DNA of 64,000 nucleotides from NCBI GenBank assembly GCA_038326945.1, contig JBBQKN010000003.1, positions 66,705 to 130,704 of the forward strand. The letters run 5' to 3'. Of this stretch, positions 17,901 to 27,037 are shown piece after piece. Within the stretch, counting starts at the first letter, position 1, and each line of letters begins with the position of its first letter. This DNA is from Methyloceanibacter sp038326945. GTDB taxonomy: Bacteria > Pseudomonadota > Alphaproteobacteria > Rhizobiales > Methyloligellaceae. The notes below the pieces were generated by a model that was not told the origin of the DNA, did no database searches, and was given only the letters and a program-made list of their open reading frames with translations. A program made the translations under genes and the position numbers.

Positions 17901-20152
17901 ACCCCGATCATCGGTTGCGACGGCGTGATCGGAAGCGCGAGCTTGCGTTCGACCGCCCGTCCGCCCGGCTCCGCCATGCGCACCACGATCGTGGCTTCAA
18001 GCGGCCGCGTCGACGCCGGCACCTTGCCGAGGCTCGCGCCGAAGCGCGCCATTCCCTTGGCATCTGTTTCAGGCAGATCGGCGAGGGGCAGAAGGTCTGA
18101 TTCATTGCCGTCGTCGCCATCGGCCTCGTCGCGGCCGAACACATAACCGGCAAATCCCGGACGCTCCGTGGCCCTGGCGATGCGGATCTCGCCGTCGAGA
18201 GTGAGGCCCGCCGCCGGCGCGCCATAGAGGAAGCGCCCATCGACGCTGATCTCCGCCGGCGAATCCGGTGAGATGCCGTTAGCGGTGGTGCTGAGATCGA
18301 ATTCGAGCCGGTCCGGAACATAATCCTCGACGAGGAAACTCGCCTCGCCAATGGCCGGCCGCTTCGGATCGGTGAAGGCGGCGATGCGCCAAGTGCCGGT
18401 GGGGGCCGCGGAGACGATGTCGACGTCCAGCGTGCGCCCGCCGATACCCTGATCGGGAACGACGGTTCGGCGATATTCAACGCCGTCGGAGCGCGTGACC
18501 ACGAGCGTGAGCGGCACCTCGGTGACGGCGACGCTGTCTGCGGTGCGGAGCAGCGCCGTGACATGCACGGTCTCACCGGTGCGGTAGACCCCGCGCTCCG
18601 TGAAAACATAGGCATCGAGGTCGGAGGGTGCGTCGCGCCCGGCGACGCCACGATCGGTCAGATCGAAGGAAGACTGTTTCAGGCTCAGAAAGGCGTAGTC
18701 GCCCGCGGCCGTCGCGGCGACCAGCATGGCGGGGGAGAGGCCGCCTTCGCCTCTGGAAAGGCCAGACGCGAAGGCGACGCTGCCTTTGGCGTCAGTCGTC
18801 TCGGTGGCGAGGACCTCATTGTTGCGCGCGAGCAAGCGAAGTTCGACGCCATCGACCGGGGTCGTGGTCGCGAGCGAGTTGACGAAGGCGTGGACCCCGT
18901 CGCCGCCTGAATAGGCCGTGAGCCCGAGGTCGGAGACGATGAACCATTGCGTCGCGCGCTCGCTATAGTCCTCCGTAATGGCATTGCCCGGCACTGCCGC
19001 GAGCACGTACACCCCTGGCGCCAGCTCGGGCACCGCCTCGGTCACGGGAAAATCGGTGGTGATCTCGGCGTTGAGCTCCCGCTCGACCGCCATCTCGCCG
19101 GTCCAGACCTGATTGCCCTTCTGCTCGGCGATGTCGTTCAGGCTGTAGCCGTAGAGGTTGCGCTCGAAATCCCCGCCCAGCACCTGGTCGATCAGATTGC
19201 GGTCGCCGATGCGATAGATCGTGATTTTGACCTTGTCGGTATTGACGCTGATCAGGGGAATGCCCTGCTGCCCGGTCTTCGGCAGCACATAGGCCTTGCC
19301 GGCGAGCCGCACGAAGGGGCTCCGATCGCGGACATAGATGTTGAAGTCGGCGGTCTTGAGCAAATCCTCGCCGACCGTCGAAGGCAGGCCCTGGCGGAGC
19401 GTGATGCCGTAGCTTTCGCCGTGCTTCAGCCCTTCGACGCAGAGCTGCTGGCCGTCCACCGACAGCGCCGGCTTGTCCGTGCCCGCCACGGCGATGTAGG
19501 GCGAGAAATCGATGCGCTTCGGCAACCCTTCGGTGAATTGGAAGCAGGCGCGCGGCGAGGCGGCGTCGGAATCGACGCTATAGTCCGAGACGCGGAAGCC
19601 ATATTTCTCGCGCAGCTGGCCGTAGGTCGTCTTCAGCTCGGGCGTCTCGTTCAGCTTGAGCGCCAAGGCCAGCGCGTTGAGCGCCGGGCGCCAGTCGTTG
19701 CGTTTGGCATAGGCGCTCGCGAGCAGGATGAGGGCGTTGGCTTCGTCGGTGGCATTGGCCGCGCGCCGGTAGGCGATATAGGCCGCGGTGGTGGCGCGCG
19801 CATAGCGGGCGCTGCCGTCATCCGCTTCGCTGGTAGGAAGCTTCAGCCAGAGATCTGCGAGCCTGCGCCAAGCCTGCAAGTCATTCGGCGCTACCGCCGC
19901 GATCTGAACGTAGATGTCGATCGCGCCTTGTACATCGCCTGTCTTGAGGGCCTCGTCGGCCTCCGTCTTCAGGCTGATCACCGGCTTCTCGACGGTGCCA
20001 GCCTCCTCCTTCAAATCGGCCTGAAGCTTGATCGCGGCATCGTCGAGCGCGGAATCTTGGAACGACTTTTCGGCGGCTGAGACGGGGGCAAGGGGGGCGG
20101 CAACGAATAGGACCAGCGCGGCGATGAGGCCAGCGCGGAAGCGTGCGGGCAT
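14933..20152 (-). CDS. Bacterial alpha-2-macroglobulin (YfhM-like)
   Basis: A 1739-residue periplasmic protease-trap protein, the usual partner of PbpC in envelope defence and repair. It has a Sec signal peptide (MPARFRAGLIAALVLFVAAP, ending PVSAA), a TPR-like region (about 60-190), many macroglobulin domains, a bait region, and the thioester motif GCTEQ with Cys1291. The C-terminal receptor-like domain ends at PARTG-type sequence before pbpC. GGAGGAAG lies just before the ATG. No cysteine follows the signal peptide, so this copy is not a lipoprotein, in contrast to E. coli YfhM. The thioester is intact, so covalent trapping should be possible. Confidence 0.93.
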   Translation of the reverse strand: MPARFRAGLIAALVLFVAAPLAPVSAAEKSFQDSALDDAAIKLQADLKEEAGTVEKPVISLKTEADEALKTGDVQGAIDIYVQIAAVAPNDLQAWRRLADLWLKLPTSEADDGSARYARATTAAYIAYRRAANATDEANALILLASAYAKRNDWRPALNALALALKLNETPELKTTYGQLREKYGFRVSDYSVDSDAASPRACFQFTEGLPKRIDFSPYIAVAGTDKPALSVDGQQLCVEGLKHGESYGITLRQGLPSTVGEDLLKTADFNIYVRDRSPFVRLAGKAYVLPKTGQQGIPLISVNTDKVKITIYRIGDRNLIDQVLGGDFERNLYGYSLNDIAEQKGNQVWTGEMAVERELNAEITTDFPVTEAVPELAPGVYVLAAVPGNAITEDYSERATQWFIVSDLGLTAYSGGDGVHAFVNSLATTTPVDGVELRLLARNNEVLATETTDAKGSVAFASGLSRGEGGLSPAMLVAATAAGDYAFLSLKQSSFDLTDRGVAGRDAPSDLDAYVFTERGVYRTGETVHVTALLRTADSVAVTEVPLTLVVTRSDGVEYRRTVVPDQGIGGRTLDVDIVSAAPTGTWRIAAFTDPKRPAIGEASFLVEDYVPDRLEFDLSTTANGISPDSPAEISVDGRFLYGAPAAGLTLDGEIRIARATERPGFAGYVFGRDEADGDDGNESDLLPLADLPETDAKGMARFGASLGKVPASTRPLEATIVVRMAEPGGRAVERKLALPITPSQPMIGVKPLFTGKSLGDADTASFDVVMVAPDGKPLTKTGLRWQLLRVDSKYQWYRSDGYWQYEPIKVTRRVADGTVDVTSDAAGRISVPVTWGRYRLEVSSADRQGPETSFGFDSGWYAEASADTPDVLEIALDQPEYKPGDSMTVAVTARTAGQVTLAVIGDKLLATSTADVEAGTAKLPLTVGEDWGTGAYVLATLRRPLDAEAKRMPGRAIGVQWFSIDKAAHTLGVAMDLPDRIRPETTLKVPVKLAGLTPGAEARIVVSAVDVGILNLTNYQAPAPDDYYLGQRKLSSEVRDLYGQLIDGMQGTKGQIRSGGDSGGGELQGSPPTQAPLALYSGIVTVGADGTAETSFDIPAFAGTIRVMAVAWSKDKVGHAVGDVVVRDPVVVTATLPRFLLLGDTSTIRLDLDNVEGETGDYRVAVAAEGPLTLAQTERTIALDAKKRGAMSLPVAASGVGEGTVTVSVAGPGGFALERSYGLTVNPATQILARRTVKPLGPGESLTLSSDIFTDLVPGTGSLALSVTPTAALDVASLLAALDRYPLGCTEQIVSRALPLLYANELSVNLRLATDTGIDERIAAAIATVLARQAAEGSFGLWSQGGDDPWLDAYVTDFLTRARARGFSVPDDAFKLALDRLRNYVSTAPEPSTDGGLALAYALYVLARNGAAPVGDLRYLADAKIDDLKTATAKAEIGAALAMLGDRLRAEKVFDVALSSLGRPPAAEAGRSDYGSSLRDAAVVVTLAAEGDAAKPILVSATAQVGAARKLVTRTSTQEDAWLVLAARALGRQNVSLNVDEGAQVGPYYATYGQADVEESDVSVTNTGDTPVDTVVTVSGAPITPEPAADHGFALERSFHGLDGADADPAEAKQNERFVVVLKVTEPAPQFARVALTDFVPAGFEIDNPRLASSGDTGTLSWIANAATPVHTEFRDDRFTAAFDRNSGDASVFTVAYVVRAVSPGEYVLPQANVEDMYRPDRYGRTGTGNVKVQPAR

Positions 20153-20236
20153 TGACTTCCTCCCGGGCCCGCCCTCGGCGTGGCGGGACCTCGCCCTAAT
20201 GTAGTCATGCTTTGTGACGGAAGCGAGGGGGTGTTG

Positions 20237-21400
20237 TCAGTCGGCCATGGGGGGCAGGGGAGGCCAGTCATAGACGGCGGCGGCCCGGGCGAGCAGGGCG
20301 TCGGCCAGTTTCGAGCCGTTATCGGAGTTGGTCATCACCACCATGCCCTGGGCCATGGCGGGATAGAGAATCAAATAGGCCTGATAGCCCACGTTCTGGC
20401 CCCGCTTCATCAGCACCAGCGCCGAGCCGTCACCGGCGACCGCGGCGCCGAGACCATAGGGCCCGCCATTCTGTTGCGTCAGCATTTTCCGCATCGTGTC
20501 CGGGGTGAGCAGGATGCGGCTTTCCCCCCGCCAGGCGCGGCCGACCTGAAGCAGCAGGTTGGCGAGGTCGGTGGGCGTCGACCACAACCCGGCCGCGGCG
20601 TGCTCGGGAAAGACATGCCAGCGACCAGGCAGCTCGGTCCCGTCGCGGTCATGGCCGCTGACGGCCTTGGTTGCGAGGTTGGGCGAGATCGGTTGTTCGA
20701 AGCTGCTTGCGGTCATTCCGGCCGGCCGCAGCACCAGTCCTTGCATCAGCGCGGCAAAAGGATCGCCGCTCGCGTCCTGCATCAGGGCTTCGACAATCTC
20801 ATAGCCGCCGCCGGAATAATGATAGACGCTGCCGGGAGTGGCGATGAGCGTCACGGCGGCTGAATTGGCCGGGGGCGTGCCGTTCAGCACGTCGGTCAGG
20901 CTCGGGATCGGCGCTCCCACCTCGTAGCCGAGGAAGCCCGGCACGCCGATGCCGCCGGTCATGCTCAGCAGCCCGCGCAATGTCACCTTATGCGTCGCGT
21001 CGAAATCATTACTCGGAACGCGCCAGGACGTGAGGCGATCGTTCACGTCCTGGTCGAGCTCGATCTTGCCCGCCTCGACCAGGCGCATCGCGCCGATTGC
21101 AGCGACGAATTTCGACAGCGACGCCGCCTGGTAGATCGCCTCGGTGGTAGCGTCCTTGCCATAGGCATGGGCAAAGGCGATGCGGTCCGCATTGATGATC
21201 GCAATGCTTACCGATGGGATGTTGAGCGCGGTCAGCGCTTCATCGAGACTGACACGCTTCACCTCGCCGTTCACGCTGATCGTGAGATCGGTCTCGATCG
21301 CGGCGGGGCCGGCGAACGTCGGCGTGGAGGCGTCGAGGGCAATTGCTACCGCGAGCAGCGCCACCGCGAGCGGGAGCAAGGCGCAAGGCAATTTCCGCAT
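20237..21400 (-). CDS. Exported serine hydrolase (beta-lactamase/class C family)
   Basis: A 387-residue penicillin-binding-like hydrolase with a signal peptide (MRKLPCALLPLAVALLAVAI). The Ser-x-x-Lys active site is AASLSKF and the second motif is YHYSGGGY, where Tyr-Ser-Gly replaces the classical Tyr-x-Asn, as in many esterase-type members. Members hydrolyse esters, peptides or beta-lactams; the substrate is unknown here. The ATG at 21400 starts the signal peptide, and the upstream extension to 21469 overlaps lysR and is discarded. It lies 2 bases after the LysR gene on the same strand, so the regulator and the hydrolase form one transcript. Confidence 0.85.
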   Translation of the reverse strand: MRKLPCALLPLAVALLAVAIALDASTPTFAGPAAIETDLTISVNGEVKRVSLDEALTALNIPSVSIAIINADRIAFAHAYGKDATTEAIYQAASLSKFVAAIGAMRLVEAGKIELDQDVNDRLTSWRVPSNDFDATHKVTLRGLLSMTGGIGVPGFLGYEVGAPIPSLTDVLNGTPPANSAAVTLIATPGSVYHYSGGGYEIVEALMQDASGDPFAALMQGLVLRPAGMTASSFEQPISPNLATKAVSGHDRDGTELPGRWHVFPEHAAAGLWSTPTDLANLLLQVGRAWRGESRILLTPDTMRKMLTQQNGGPYGLGAAVAGDGSALVLMKRGQNVGYQAYLILYPAMAQGMVVMTNSDNGSKLADALLARAAAVYDWPPLPPMAD

Positions 21401-21402
21401 TG

Positions 21403-22335
21403 TCAGCCCCCGCCGATCACGCGGCCTTTCTGCTCTCGGGCGAGCGCGGCGATCTCGTCTCGCACCCAATTATGACACTCGTCGCGATCATAGCTCGAAT
21501 GCCACAGCAGGCGCACCGGCAGGGACAAATCGCCGAGCGGCTGCCGCACGCGCTTGAGCGCGAATTGCGCCTCCAGAATCCGGGCCAGGGACGCCGGAAG
21601 CGTCAGCAGAGCATCGCTGTTGAGCGCGAGCAGGAGGCCTGCAAGCACCGAGGGAACCTGGGCGCTAATCGTGCATGCGAGTTTCAGCCTGGCCAGGGCG
21701 CTATCGAGCAGCTCGATGGTGGGCAGCCCATTGACGGCGATATGGTCGCTGGTGGCAAAGGCTACAATCGTCGGCTTCCGCGCGCTCAAGGGATGACCTG
21801 GGCGGACCAGTGTGGCGAGGCGGTCGTCGTAAAGCTTGAGCCCGCGGATGTCGGGTGCGGGCAGCGCCATCGCCTCGATATCGATGGCGAATTGACAGCG
21901 TCCCTGGCGAAGCGCGTCGATGGTCTCCTGGCCTTGGCCGGGCATCCACCCGACCCGCACCGAGGGCGCGACCTGTTCCAGCCGCAGTCGGAGCGGCTGC
22001 ACCAGAATCAGCTCGCCAACCTCGCTTGCGGTCATGGCGAAATCTCGCTCGGCGTTCCCCGGATCGAAGGGTTTGGAGGGCCGAAGCAGGCTTTCCATGC
22101 CGGCGAGAATGACATGGACCGTCGGGGCGAGTTCCATCGCCTTCGCCGTCGGCACGAGCCTTTGTCCAGCCCGCACGAACAGATCGTCGGCGAAGATCTC
22201 ACGAAGTTTGGCAAGGGCATGGCTGATGGCAGAGGCACTCCGCCCGAGCCGCTCGGCGGCCCTGGTGACACTCGGATCCACGAGGAGCGCGTCGAGGATC
22301 ACAAGAAGATTGGCGTCGACCTCTTTGAGGTGCAT
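21403..22335 (-). CDS. LysR-family transcriptional regulator
   Basis: A 310-residue regulator with the N-terminal winged helix-turn-helix (about 5-63, SVTRAAERLGRSASAISHAL and DDLFVRAGQRLVPT) and a C-terminal effector-binding domain (about 90-300, DFAMTASEVGELILVQPL). It is divergently arranged to the imelysin locus and co-transcribed with the serine hydrolase gene. An inverted repeat (ATGAAAC...GTTTCAT) overlaps its start, a plausible autoregulatory site. The targets are inferred from position only. Confidence 0.92.
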   Translation of the reverse strand: MHLKEVDANLLVILDALLVDPSVTRAAERLGRSASAISHALAKLREIFADDLFVRAGQRLVPTAKAMELAPTVHVILAGMESLLRPSKPFDPGNAERDFAMTASEVGELILVQPLRLRLEQVAPSVRVGWMPGQGQETIDALRQGRCQFAIDIEAMALPAPDIRGLKLYDDRLATLVRPGHPLSARKPTIVAFATSDHIAVNGLPTIELLDSALARLKLACTISAQVPSVLAGLLLALNSDALLTLPASLARILEAQFALKRVRQPLGDLSLPVRLLWHSSYDRDECHNWVRDEIAALAREQKGRVIGGG

Positions 22336-22380
22336 GAAACGACATAATTCTGCTGAAAAAGTTTCATTACATGCATGTTA
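22334..22380. promoter_or_regulatory. Candidate operator between lysR and the imelysin locus
   Basis: ATGAAAC (22334-22340) and GTTTCAT (22361-22367) form a 7-bp inverted repeat with a 20-base AT-rich spacer, and TTACATGCATGTTA (22367-22380) contains the perfect palindrome ACATGCATGT. Either could bind LysR or another regulator. The remaining stretch to 22608 holds a hairpin (CGGCCTC/GGGGCCG near 22411) and no recognisable Fur or Irr box. Confidence 0.4.
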
Positions 22381-22608
22381 GCCCCTGCGCTAGACTTTCT
22401 GCAAGGATTACGGCCTCCTTCGGGGCCGAGTCCTGGAGCGTCCTCGGCGACCCCCGCAGGGCGCTTCCCCATACTCAACCTTGCGGCGGTCGGCCGGCCT
22501 CTGGCCCGACGGCCGTCGCGCTCTTTTCCAGGCGGAATTTTGCGCCCCTTCCGGCCAACATCGGGATAGGGGCTTGAGACCAAGTCTGCTTACGATCGAG
22601 GGATGAAT

Positions 22609-23967
22609 ATGATTCGGATGATGTCGCTTGCCCGGCTGGTTGCAATGTTTGCGCTCGGTGCGTGGCTTGGACTGTCGCCGGCCGCCGCCGAGGACGCGAC
22701 CGCAACGGACGCGAGCGTCAAAAATGCGAGCGTCAAGGACGTCATCAAGAATTACGCGGACATTGCCCAAGCCGCCTATGCGGATTCTCTTGCCACGGCG
22801 AGGACGTTGCAGCTTGCGGTCGAGCAATTGCTGGCGCAGCCGACGACGGAGAACCTCATTGCCGCCCGCGCCGCCTGGATCGCCGCACGCATTCCTTACA
22901 TGCAGACCGAGGCCTACCGCTTCGGCAATACGATCGTCGACGATTGGGAAGGCCGGGTGAATTCCTGGCCTCTGGACGAGGGGCTGATCGACTATGTCGC
23001 TGGCGCTTACGGGAGCGATTCTCCCGAGAACGAGCTCTATGCGGCAGACGTCATCGCCAATGTCTCGCTGATTATCGGCGGCAAGAAGCTCGACACCTCA
23101 AAGCTCACGAAGGAGCTTCTTGCCGAGGCCCTGCAAGAGGCTGGCGGTGTGGAGGCCAATGTCGCCACCGGCTATCACGCCGTCGAATTCCTGCTCTGGG
23201 GCCAGGATCTGAACGGAACGGGCCCGGGTGCGGGCAACCGTCCCGCGAGCGACTTCGATCTAAACAAGTGCACCGGTGGCCATTGCCAGCGGCGCGCGGA
23301 GTATCTGAGCGTCGTGACCGACTTGCTCGTCGATGACCTTGCCTGGATGACGGCGCAATGGGGACCTGAAGGCGATGCGCGCAAGACCCTCATGGAGGGG
23401 ACCGACGAGGCCGGCGCTACCGCGATTCTCACCGGACTCGGAAGCCTCTCCTATGGCGAGCTTGCCGGCGAGCGCATCAAGCTCGGTCTCCTGATCCACG
23501 ATCCGGAAGAGGAGCAGGATTGTTTTTCCGACAACACCTTCGCCTCGCACTATTTCGACGCTCTCGGCATGCGCAACGTCTATGTCGGCCGCTACCGCCG
23601 CGTCGATGGCTCCGTCGTGCGAGGTCCGAGCGTGTCCGACCTGATCAAGGCGAAGTCGCCCGAAATCGACGATGAAATGAGGGCCAAGTTGGAAAAAACC
23701 ATGGACGCCATGGGCGAGCTCTATCGCCGCGGCATCATGGTCGAATCCTACGATCAGATGATCGGCGAGGGCAACGACGAGGGCAACGCTACGGTGCAAC
23801 GTGTCGTCGACAGCCTTCTCGCTCAGACCAAGGCGATCGAGCGCGCTGTTGCCGCTCTCGATCTGCACGCGATCGAGTTCGAGGGCTCCGACAGTTTGGA
23901 CAGTACGGAGAAGGTCGAGGAGGAGAGCAAGGCCGCTGGCGCCGGTGCGTCGCCTCCGGCGGAGTGA
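22609..23967 (+). CDS. Imelysin-family periplasmic protein (first copy)
   Basis: A 452-residue exported protein, M75/imelysin family (IrpA/ICMP-like). It has a signal peptide (MIRMMSLARLVAMFALGAWL, cleaved after PAAA) and two imelysin repeats. The family motif GxHxxE is present as GYHAVEFLLWGQD (about 185), and a conserved VNSWPLDEGLIDY segment precedes it. The family binds or processes iron-linked ligands and is iron-regulated in several bacteria. The C-terminal tail is acidic. The ATG at 22609 has GAGGG 6 bases upstream, better than the ATG at 22603. It heads a five-gene plus-strand locus. Confidence 0.9.
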   Translation: MIRMMSLARLVAMFALGAWLGLSPAAAEDATATDASVKNASVKDVIKNYADIAQAAYADSLATARTLQLAVEQLLAQPTTENLIAARAAWIAARIPYMQTEAYRFGNTIVDDWEGRVNSWPLDEGLIDYVAGAYGSDSPENELYAADVIANVSLIIGGKKLDTSKLTKELLAEALQEAGGVEANVATGYHAVEFLLWGQDLNGTGPGAGNRPASDFDLNKCTGGHCQRRAEYLSVVTDLLVDDLAWMTAQWGPEGDARKTLMEGTDEAGATAILTGLGSLSYGELAGERIKLGLLIHDPEEEQDCFSDNTFASHYFDALGMRNVYVGRYRRVDGSVVRGPSVSDLIKAKSPEIDDEMRAKLEKTMDAMGELYRRGIMVESYDQMIGEGNDEGNATVQRVVDSLLAQTKAIERAVAALDLHAIEFEGSDSLDSTEKVEEESKAAGAGASPPAE

Positions 23968-24064
23968 GAGGCGACAAGGCCTCTGCTAAAAAGAAGCGAG
24001 ATAATTTGCGCCGAGGAACGTGGGCAAATGAGAAACGATAAAGTTGAACTGGGGGACTGAAGTC

Positions 24065-25441
24065 ATGAGGGGACGGGAGATCGGGCCGGTGCCCTCTCGA
24101 TGCCTAAACATATGCGCCGCGGCGCTTGCTGGCCTGTTGACCGCCGGTTTGATGGCATCACCTGCTGCGGCGGAGGAGGATTGTGGTGTGTCCCACCGGG
24201 GTATTTCCGAGGACGCATTCTTGACGGTCGATCCGGGAGGCATGCGCCAAGCTCTTGGGCGCTCTGGCATCGAGTTCGGTGGAGCCTATGTGGGCGAGGC
24301 CTTCGCCAACAGCGGCGGGTACAATCAAGGTGGCAAATATGACGGCTTGCTCCAGCTTCATCTGAACGCACATATGGAAAAATTGGGCTTCTGGAAGGGC
24401 CTCTGCTTTCACACTGACGGCTTCCAGATCCACGGCCAGAGCATCACCGCCGACAACATCGGCAGCCTGATGCCGGTCAGCAATCTCGAAGCGACGCCCG
24501 CCACGCGCCTGTTCGAGCTTTGGCTTGAGCAGCACATGTTCGACGACAAGCTCGCGGTTCGGTTCGGCGAGCTCGCGGCCGACGCCGAGTTCGTCATCTC
24601 CGAAGGCGGCGGCTTTTTCTTGAACGGCACCTGGGGCTGGCCGTCGATCACGGCCGCCGATTTGCCGAGCGGCGGTCCGGCCTATCCACTGGCCACGCCG
24701 GGCGTCCGCGTGGCCGTTACGCCGAACGACAATTTTCAGCTCCTGGTCGGAGTCTATAATGGTGATCCCGCCGGTCCGAACTGCCAAGGCGACCCACAAG
24801 TCTGCAACAGTAATGGCCTCGACTTTCGCCTCGACGATCCGCCGCTTTTGATGGTCGAGGGCGCCTTTAAGTACAACCAGGCTCTGCTTGCCGGCAGGGT
24901 CAAGCTCGGCGGCTGGAACCATTTCGGCGATTTCGAGCACCAGCGCTTCGCTGTCGGCGGCAATCTGATCGCCGTGGCGGGAAAGCCGGGCAGGCCCATC
25001 GACAACGATTATGGCTTCTATGGCATCATCGACCAGCTCATCTGGCGCGTGCCGGGAAGTGAGGATCCTAAGGGCGTGGTATTGTTTGGACGCATCATCG
25101 GCGCACCGTCAGACCTGAATCTGATCGACTTCTACGCCGATGGCGGCATCACCTTCTCGGGCATGATCCCGAGGCGCCCCGACGATAGCTTTGCCATTGG
25201 TCTGGCCTATACCGGCATCTCCGATCAGGTCCATGGCTTCGACGTGGATTCTGGCCGTCCGGTCACGCGCAACTACGAAGCGCTGCTGGAGATCTGCTAC
25301 ACCATGCAGCTTGCCTCCGGCTGGACGCTACAGCCTGACTTCCAGTACATCTGGCAGCCCGGCGGCAATGTGCCCGACGATTTGGGGAAAGTGGTGCAGG
25401 ACGCTGCCGTGTTTGGGGCCCGTACCACCATCGGATTCTAA
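24065..25441 (+). CDS. OprB-type carbohydrate porin family outer-membrane protein
   Basis: A 458-residue beta-barrel candidate with a signal peptide ending SPAAAEED. Features typical of the OprB family are the alternating strands in the mature part, GIEFGGAYVGEAFANSGG near the N-terminus, FRFGELAADAEF-like blocks, and the C-terminal ARTTIGF ending in Phe that directs outer-membrane insertion. The ATG at 24065 is chosen over the TTG at 24044. It lies in the same direction as the imelysin and di-haem genes, 97 bases downstream of the first and 9 before the second. Its place in an imelysin locus suggests passage of a metal chelate rather than sugar, which is inference. Confidence 0.82.
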   Translation: MRGREIGPVPSRCLNICAAALAGLLTAGLMASPAAAEEDCGVSHRGISEDAFLTVDPGGMRQALGRSGIEFGGAYVGEAFANSGGYNQGGKYDGLLQLHLNAHMEKLGFWKGLCFHTDGFQIHGQSITADNIGSLMPVSNLEATPATRLFELWLEQHMFDDKLAVRFGELAADAEFVISEGGGFFLNGTWGWPSITAADLPSGGPAYPLATPGVRVAVTPNDNFQLLVGVYNGDPAGPNCQGDPQVCNSNGLDFRLDDPPLLMVEGAFKYNQALLAGRVKLGGWNHFGDFEHQRFAVGGNLIAVAGKPGRPIDNDYGFYGIIDQLIWRVPGSEDPKGVVLFGRIIGAPSDLNLIDFYADGGITFSGMIPRRPDDSFAIGLAYTGISDQVHGFDVDSGRPVTRNYEALLEICYTMQLASGWTLQPDFQYIWQPGGNVPDDLGKVVQDAAVFGARTTIGF

Positions 25442-25450
25442 GAAGGAAGA

Positions 25451-27037
25451 GTGCTCGAAAGTCATTCCAGGTTCCGGTACCGCGTTGTCCGCGTTCTGAT
25501 CCGAACATCGCCGAGGCCTGCCCGGGCGCGCAGTTTGTCGCTGATCGCGGCGATGTTGCTCGGCACGAGCCTGCCGCTCTTTGCCGGCATCTGGCAGAGC
25601 ATCGGTGCCGGCGCCGCTGCGGGCGACGCCGCCTTGGTTAAGCCGGCGACCGATTTTTCGCGCATCGAGGAGGGCGAGGAGAAGCCGGGCGGCGGCGCGA
25701 CCTCGCGCGCGAGCGTCGACAACGCCAACGCCTTCTCCCATTCCGCCGGCAATATGAACTTCAAGCGCGAGTTCAACTTCAAGATCGGCAACGCCATCTT
25801 CCGCAAGAATTGGGTCTCGTCCCCATCCTCGACCGATGCCTCCGATGGGCTCGGGCCTCTGTTCAACTCGCGTGCCTGCCAGAACTGTCACCTCAAGGAC
25901 GGACGCGGCCATCCGCCCTTCACCCCAGGCATTCCAGACGACAGCCACTCCATGCTCGTGCGTCTATCCGTCCCGCCGACAACGGACGCGGCCAAGGCGA
26001 AGCTAGCGAGCCATCGCCTGAACGCAATTCCGGAGCCGACCTATGGCGGACAATTGCAGGACCTCTCCATTCAGGGGCACAAGGCCGAGGGTCAGATCAA
26101 GATCGACTACACCGAACAGCCCGTGACCCTTGCCGGCGGCGAGAGTGTGAGCCTCAGGCTGCCGGGCTACAGCATTGTCGATCTCAATTACGGACCGCTC
26201 GCACCCGACACCATGATTAGTCCAAGGGTTGCGCCGCCAATGATCGGGCTGGGACTGCTCGAGGCTGTTCCCGAGGAGCAGATTCTCGCCAATGCCGATC
26301 CGGACGATTCCGACCATGACGGCATCTCCGGCAAGCCCAACCAAGTTTGGTCGCGCGAAGAGGACAAGGTCGTGCTTGGCCGTTTCGGCTGGAAGGCGAA
26401 CCAGCCCACCATCAATCAGCAGACGGCGGAGGCCGCGGCCGGCGATATCGGGCTATCGACCACGCTGATCCCGTCTCCGTCCGGAGACTGCACCGGGAAG
26501 CAGAAGGCCTGCCTCGACGCGCCGAACGGCGACTCGCCCAAACATGACAATGTCGAACTCGGCGACGACCTGTTCAAGCTCATTGCCTTCTATTCGCATA
26601 ATCTGGCCGTTCCGCCGCGGCGGAACCCGAGCGATGCCGACGTGTTGAAGGGCAAGGCGCTGTTCTATGCTATCGGCTGCGCCGGCTGCCATAGGCCGAA
26701 ATTCGTCACCGGCGATGTGCCGGACCAACCCCATCTCTCGCATCAGCTCATCTGGCCCTACACCGATCTGCTCCTGCACGACATGGGCGAGGGGCTTGCC
26801 GACAATCGGCCCGACGGCGAAGCGACGGGGAGCGAATGGCGCACCGCTCCTCTCTGGGGCGTGGGTCTGACCGAGACCGTCAACGGTCATACCCTGTTCC
26901 TGCATGACGGCCGCGCCCGCAATGTCACCGAGGCCATCCTCTGGCATGGCGGCGAAGCCAAGGCTGCGCGCGATGCCTTCGCCAATCTCGCCAAAGAGGA
27001 TCGGGAGCGGCTGATCGCTTTCGTGAACTCGCTATGA
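25451..27037 (+). CDS. Di-haem oxidoreductase, DUF1111/thiol oxidoreductase family
   Basis: A 528-residue periplasmic c-type cytochrome with an N-terminal membrane or signal segment (LSLIAAMLLGTSLPLFAG). Two haem-binding motifs are seen: CQNCH (Cys143-His147) and CAGCH (Cys410-His414), as in the DHOR family of peroxidase-like proteins. Conserved blocks FNSRACQNCHLKDGRG, FGWKANQPTINQQTA and LFLHDGRARNV are present. The start is GTG at 25451 after AAGGAAGA. It overlaps the second imelysin gene by 4 bases. In related bacteria DHOR genes sit beside imelysin genes and are iron-responsive. Confidence 0.92.
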   Translation: MLESHSRFRYRVVRVLIRTSPRPARARSLSLIAAMLLGTSLPLFAGIWQSIGAGAAAGDAALVKPATDFSRIEEGEEKPGGGATSRASVDNANAFSHSAGNMNFKREFNFKIGNAIFRKNWVSSPSSTDASDGLGPLFNSRACQNCHLKDGRGHPPFTPGIPDDSHSMLVRLSVPPTTDAAKAKLASHRLNAIPEPTYGGQLQDLSIQGHKAEGQIKIDYTEQPVTLAGGESVSLRLPGYSIVDLNYGPLAPDTMISPRVAPPMIGLGLLEAVPEEQILANADPDDSDHDGISGKPNQVWSREEDKVVLGRFGWKANQPTINQQTAEAAAGDIGLSTTLIPSPSGDCTGKQKACLDAPNGDSPKHDNVELGDDLFKLIAFYSHNLAVPPRRNPSDADVLKGKALFYAIGCAGCHRPKFVTGDVPDQPHLSHQLIWPYTDLLLHDMGEGLADNRPDGEATGSEWRTAPLWGVGLTETVNGHTLFLHDGRARNVTEAILWHGGEAKAARDAFANLAKEDRERLIAFVNSL

